A stretch of 6,424 bases of DNA, taken from the NCBI GenBank assembly GCA_031415135.1, contig JANORB010000071.1, positions 1-6,424 of the forward strand, given 5' to 3'. The notes beneath the pieces are model-generated. The model saw nothing but the letters and a program-made list of their open reading frames with translations, ran no database searches and was not told the DNA's origin. Position 1 is the stretch's first letter. Each line of letters opens with the position of its first letter. The translations under genes and the position numbers were made by a program. Of this stretch, positions 5,708-6,424 are shown one piece after another. The stretch comes from LGRD01 sp031415135. Lineage in GTDB: Bacteria; Pseudomonadota; Gammaproteobacteria; Burkholderiales; Burkholderiaceae_C.

Positions 5708-6424
5708 ATGAAAAAAATCAAGTGTGCGCTGATCGGCCCGGGCAACATCGGCACCGACTTGCTGGTGAAGCTGCGCCGCAGCGCGCTGCTGGAGCCGGTC
5801 TGGATGGTGGGCATAGACCCCGAATCCGACGGGCTGAAAAAAGCGCGCGAGATGGGCCTGAAGACGACCGCCGATGGCGTGGACGGCCTGCTGCCGCACG
5901 TCAAAGCCGACGGCGTGCAGATCGCGTTCGACGCCACCAGCGCCAACGTGCACGCCGAGAATTCGCGCAAGCTCAACGCGCTGGGCGTGATGATGATCGA
6001 CCTGACGCCGGCGGCCATCGGCCCGTACTGCGTCCCGCCGGTCAACCTGGCCGGGCATCTGGGCCAGCGCGCGATGAACGTCAACATGGTCACTTGCGGC
6101 GGCCAGGCGACGATCCCGATGGTCCATGCCGTGTCGCGTGTGCAGGCGGTCGCCTACGCCGAGATCGTGGCCACCGTGTCGTCGCGCTCGGCCGGGCCGG
6201 GAACACGCAGGAACATCGACGAGTTCACCCGCACCACCGCCGCCGCGGTGGCGCAAATCGGCGGCGCAAAGGCGGGCAAGGCAATCATCGTCATCAACCC
6301 GGCCGACCCGCCGCTGGTGATGCGCGACACGGTGCACTGCCTGACCGAAGGCACGCCGAAGGCCGCGGAGATCGAGGCCTCGGTGTTGGCGATGATCAAG
6401 GAGGTGCAGAAATACGTGCCGGGT
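5708..6424 (+). CDS. dmpF: Acetaldehyde dehydrogenase (acylating), 3' end cut by window
   Basis: The frame is open from ATG 5708 to the window edge (239 codons), so about the last 70 residues of a roughly 310-residue protein are missing. The family oxidises acetaldehyde with CoA and NAD+ to acetyl-CoA, the final step of the lower meta pathway. The N-terminal nucleotide-binding motif is GPGNIGTD at 10-17 (start MKKIKCALIGPGN). The catalytic cysteine is C130 in NMVTCGGQATIP, equivalent to C132 of DmpF. Further family segments are RSAGPGTRRNIDEFT and INPADPPLVMRDT, followed by an IKEVQKYVPG-like end of the visible part. In characterised relatives it forms a complex with the aldolase DmpG that channels acetaldehyde; the aldolase gene is expected directly downstream. 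The start is well supported by the GGAG site and by the length before the Rossmann motif. Nothing in the visible part suggests damage. Confidence 0.95.
   Translation, partial: MKKIKCALIGPGNIGTDLLVKLRRSALLEPVWMVGIDPESDGLKKAREMGLKTTADGVDGLLPHVKADGVQIAFDATSANVHAENSRKLNALGVMMIDLTPAAIGPYCVPPVNLAGHLGQRAMNVNMVTCGGQATIPMVHAVSRVQAVAYAEIVATVSSRSAGPGTRRNIDEFTRTTAAAVAQIGGAKAGKAIIVINPADPPLVMRDTVHCLTEGTPKAAEIEASVLAMIKEVQKYVPG

Noticed and set aside
5687..6337. Minus-strand open frame of 216 codons opposite the acetaldehyde dehydrogenase
   Set aside because: It lies opposite a recognised gene and shows no domain; its composition matches a codon-bias shadow.
1..6424. A new or undescribed biological system
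   Set aside because: Every gene matches a known member of the dmp-type meta-cleavage pathway with intact catalytic residues and classical order. No CRISPR-like repeats, tRNA or rRNA, transposase or phage genes, or unknown genes were found.

Overview
The window is a one-strand catabolic gene cluster from a GC-rich proteobacterium. Coding positions show strong third-base G/C preference. The protein sequences resemble the phenol/methylphenol (dmp-type) meta-cleavage operons of Burkholderiales, and the catechol 2,3-dioxygenase N-terminus (MTVMRIGHTTLKVMDM) looks like the Comamonadaceae-type enzyme. The taxonomic guess comes from remembered family sequences, not from a search.

Layout: positions 1-60 hold a palindromic intergenic repeat. 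All seven recognisable genes then run on the + strand in the classical order P-Q-B-C-D-E-F: phenol hydroxylase reductase (96-1160), a [2Fe-2S] ferredoxin that maintains the dioxygenase (1171-1545), catechol 2,3-dioxygenase (1545-2489), 2-hydroxymuconic semialdehyde dehydrogenase (2586-4040), 2-hydroxymuconic semialdehyde hydrolase (4047-4904), 2-oxopent-4-enoate hydratase (4901-5683) and acylating acetaldehyde dehydrogenase (5708 to the window end, 3' truncated). Two junctions overlap (Q/B by 1 nt, D/E by 4 nt). P/Q, C/D and E/F are 6-24 nt apart. Only the B/C junction has real spacing (96 nt), and it contains two small inverted repeats. No stretch over 300 bases lacks a gene.

How the genes work together: the reductase passes NAD(P)H electrons to a multicomponent phenol hydroxylase whose other subunits should lie just upstream of base 1. 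The catechol formed is cleaved by the dioxygenase, which the ferredoxin keeps in its Fe(II) state. The ring-cleavage product is then handled either by the dehydrogenase (4-oxalocrotonate branch) or by the hydrolase (direct release of formate or a carboxylic acid). Both branches meet at 2-oxopent-4-enoate, which the hydratase turns into 4-hydroxy-2-oxovalerate. An aldolase, expected just past the right edge, would split this to pyruvate and acetaldehyde, and the last gene converts the acetaldehyde to acetyl-CoA. The 4-oxalocrotonate decarboxylase and tautomerase needed to complete the dehydrogenase branch are not in the window.

No undescribed system is visible. The gene content and order are textbook. 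The points worth a second look are small: the repeat lodged inside the expected operon, the structured and stop-free B/C gap with a poorly placed ribosome-binding site, and the close motif similarity between the two adjacent ferredoxin-type proteins.
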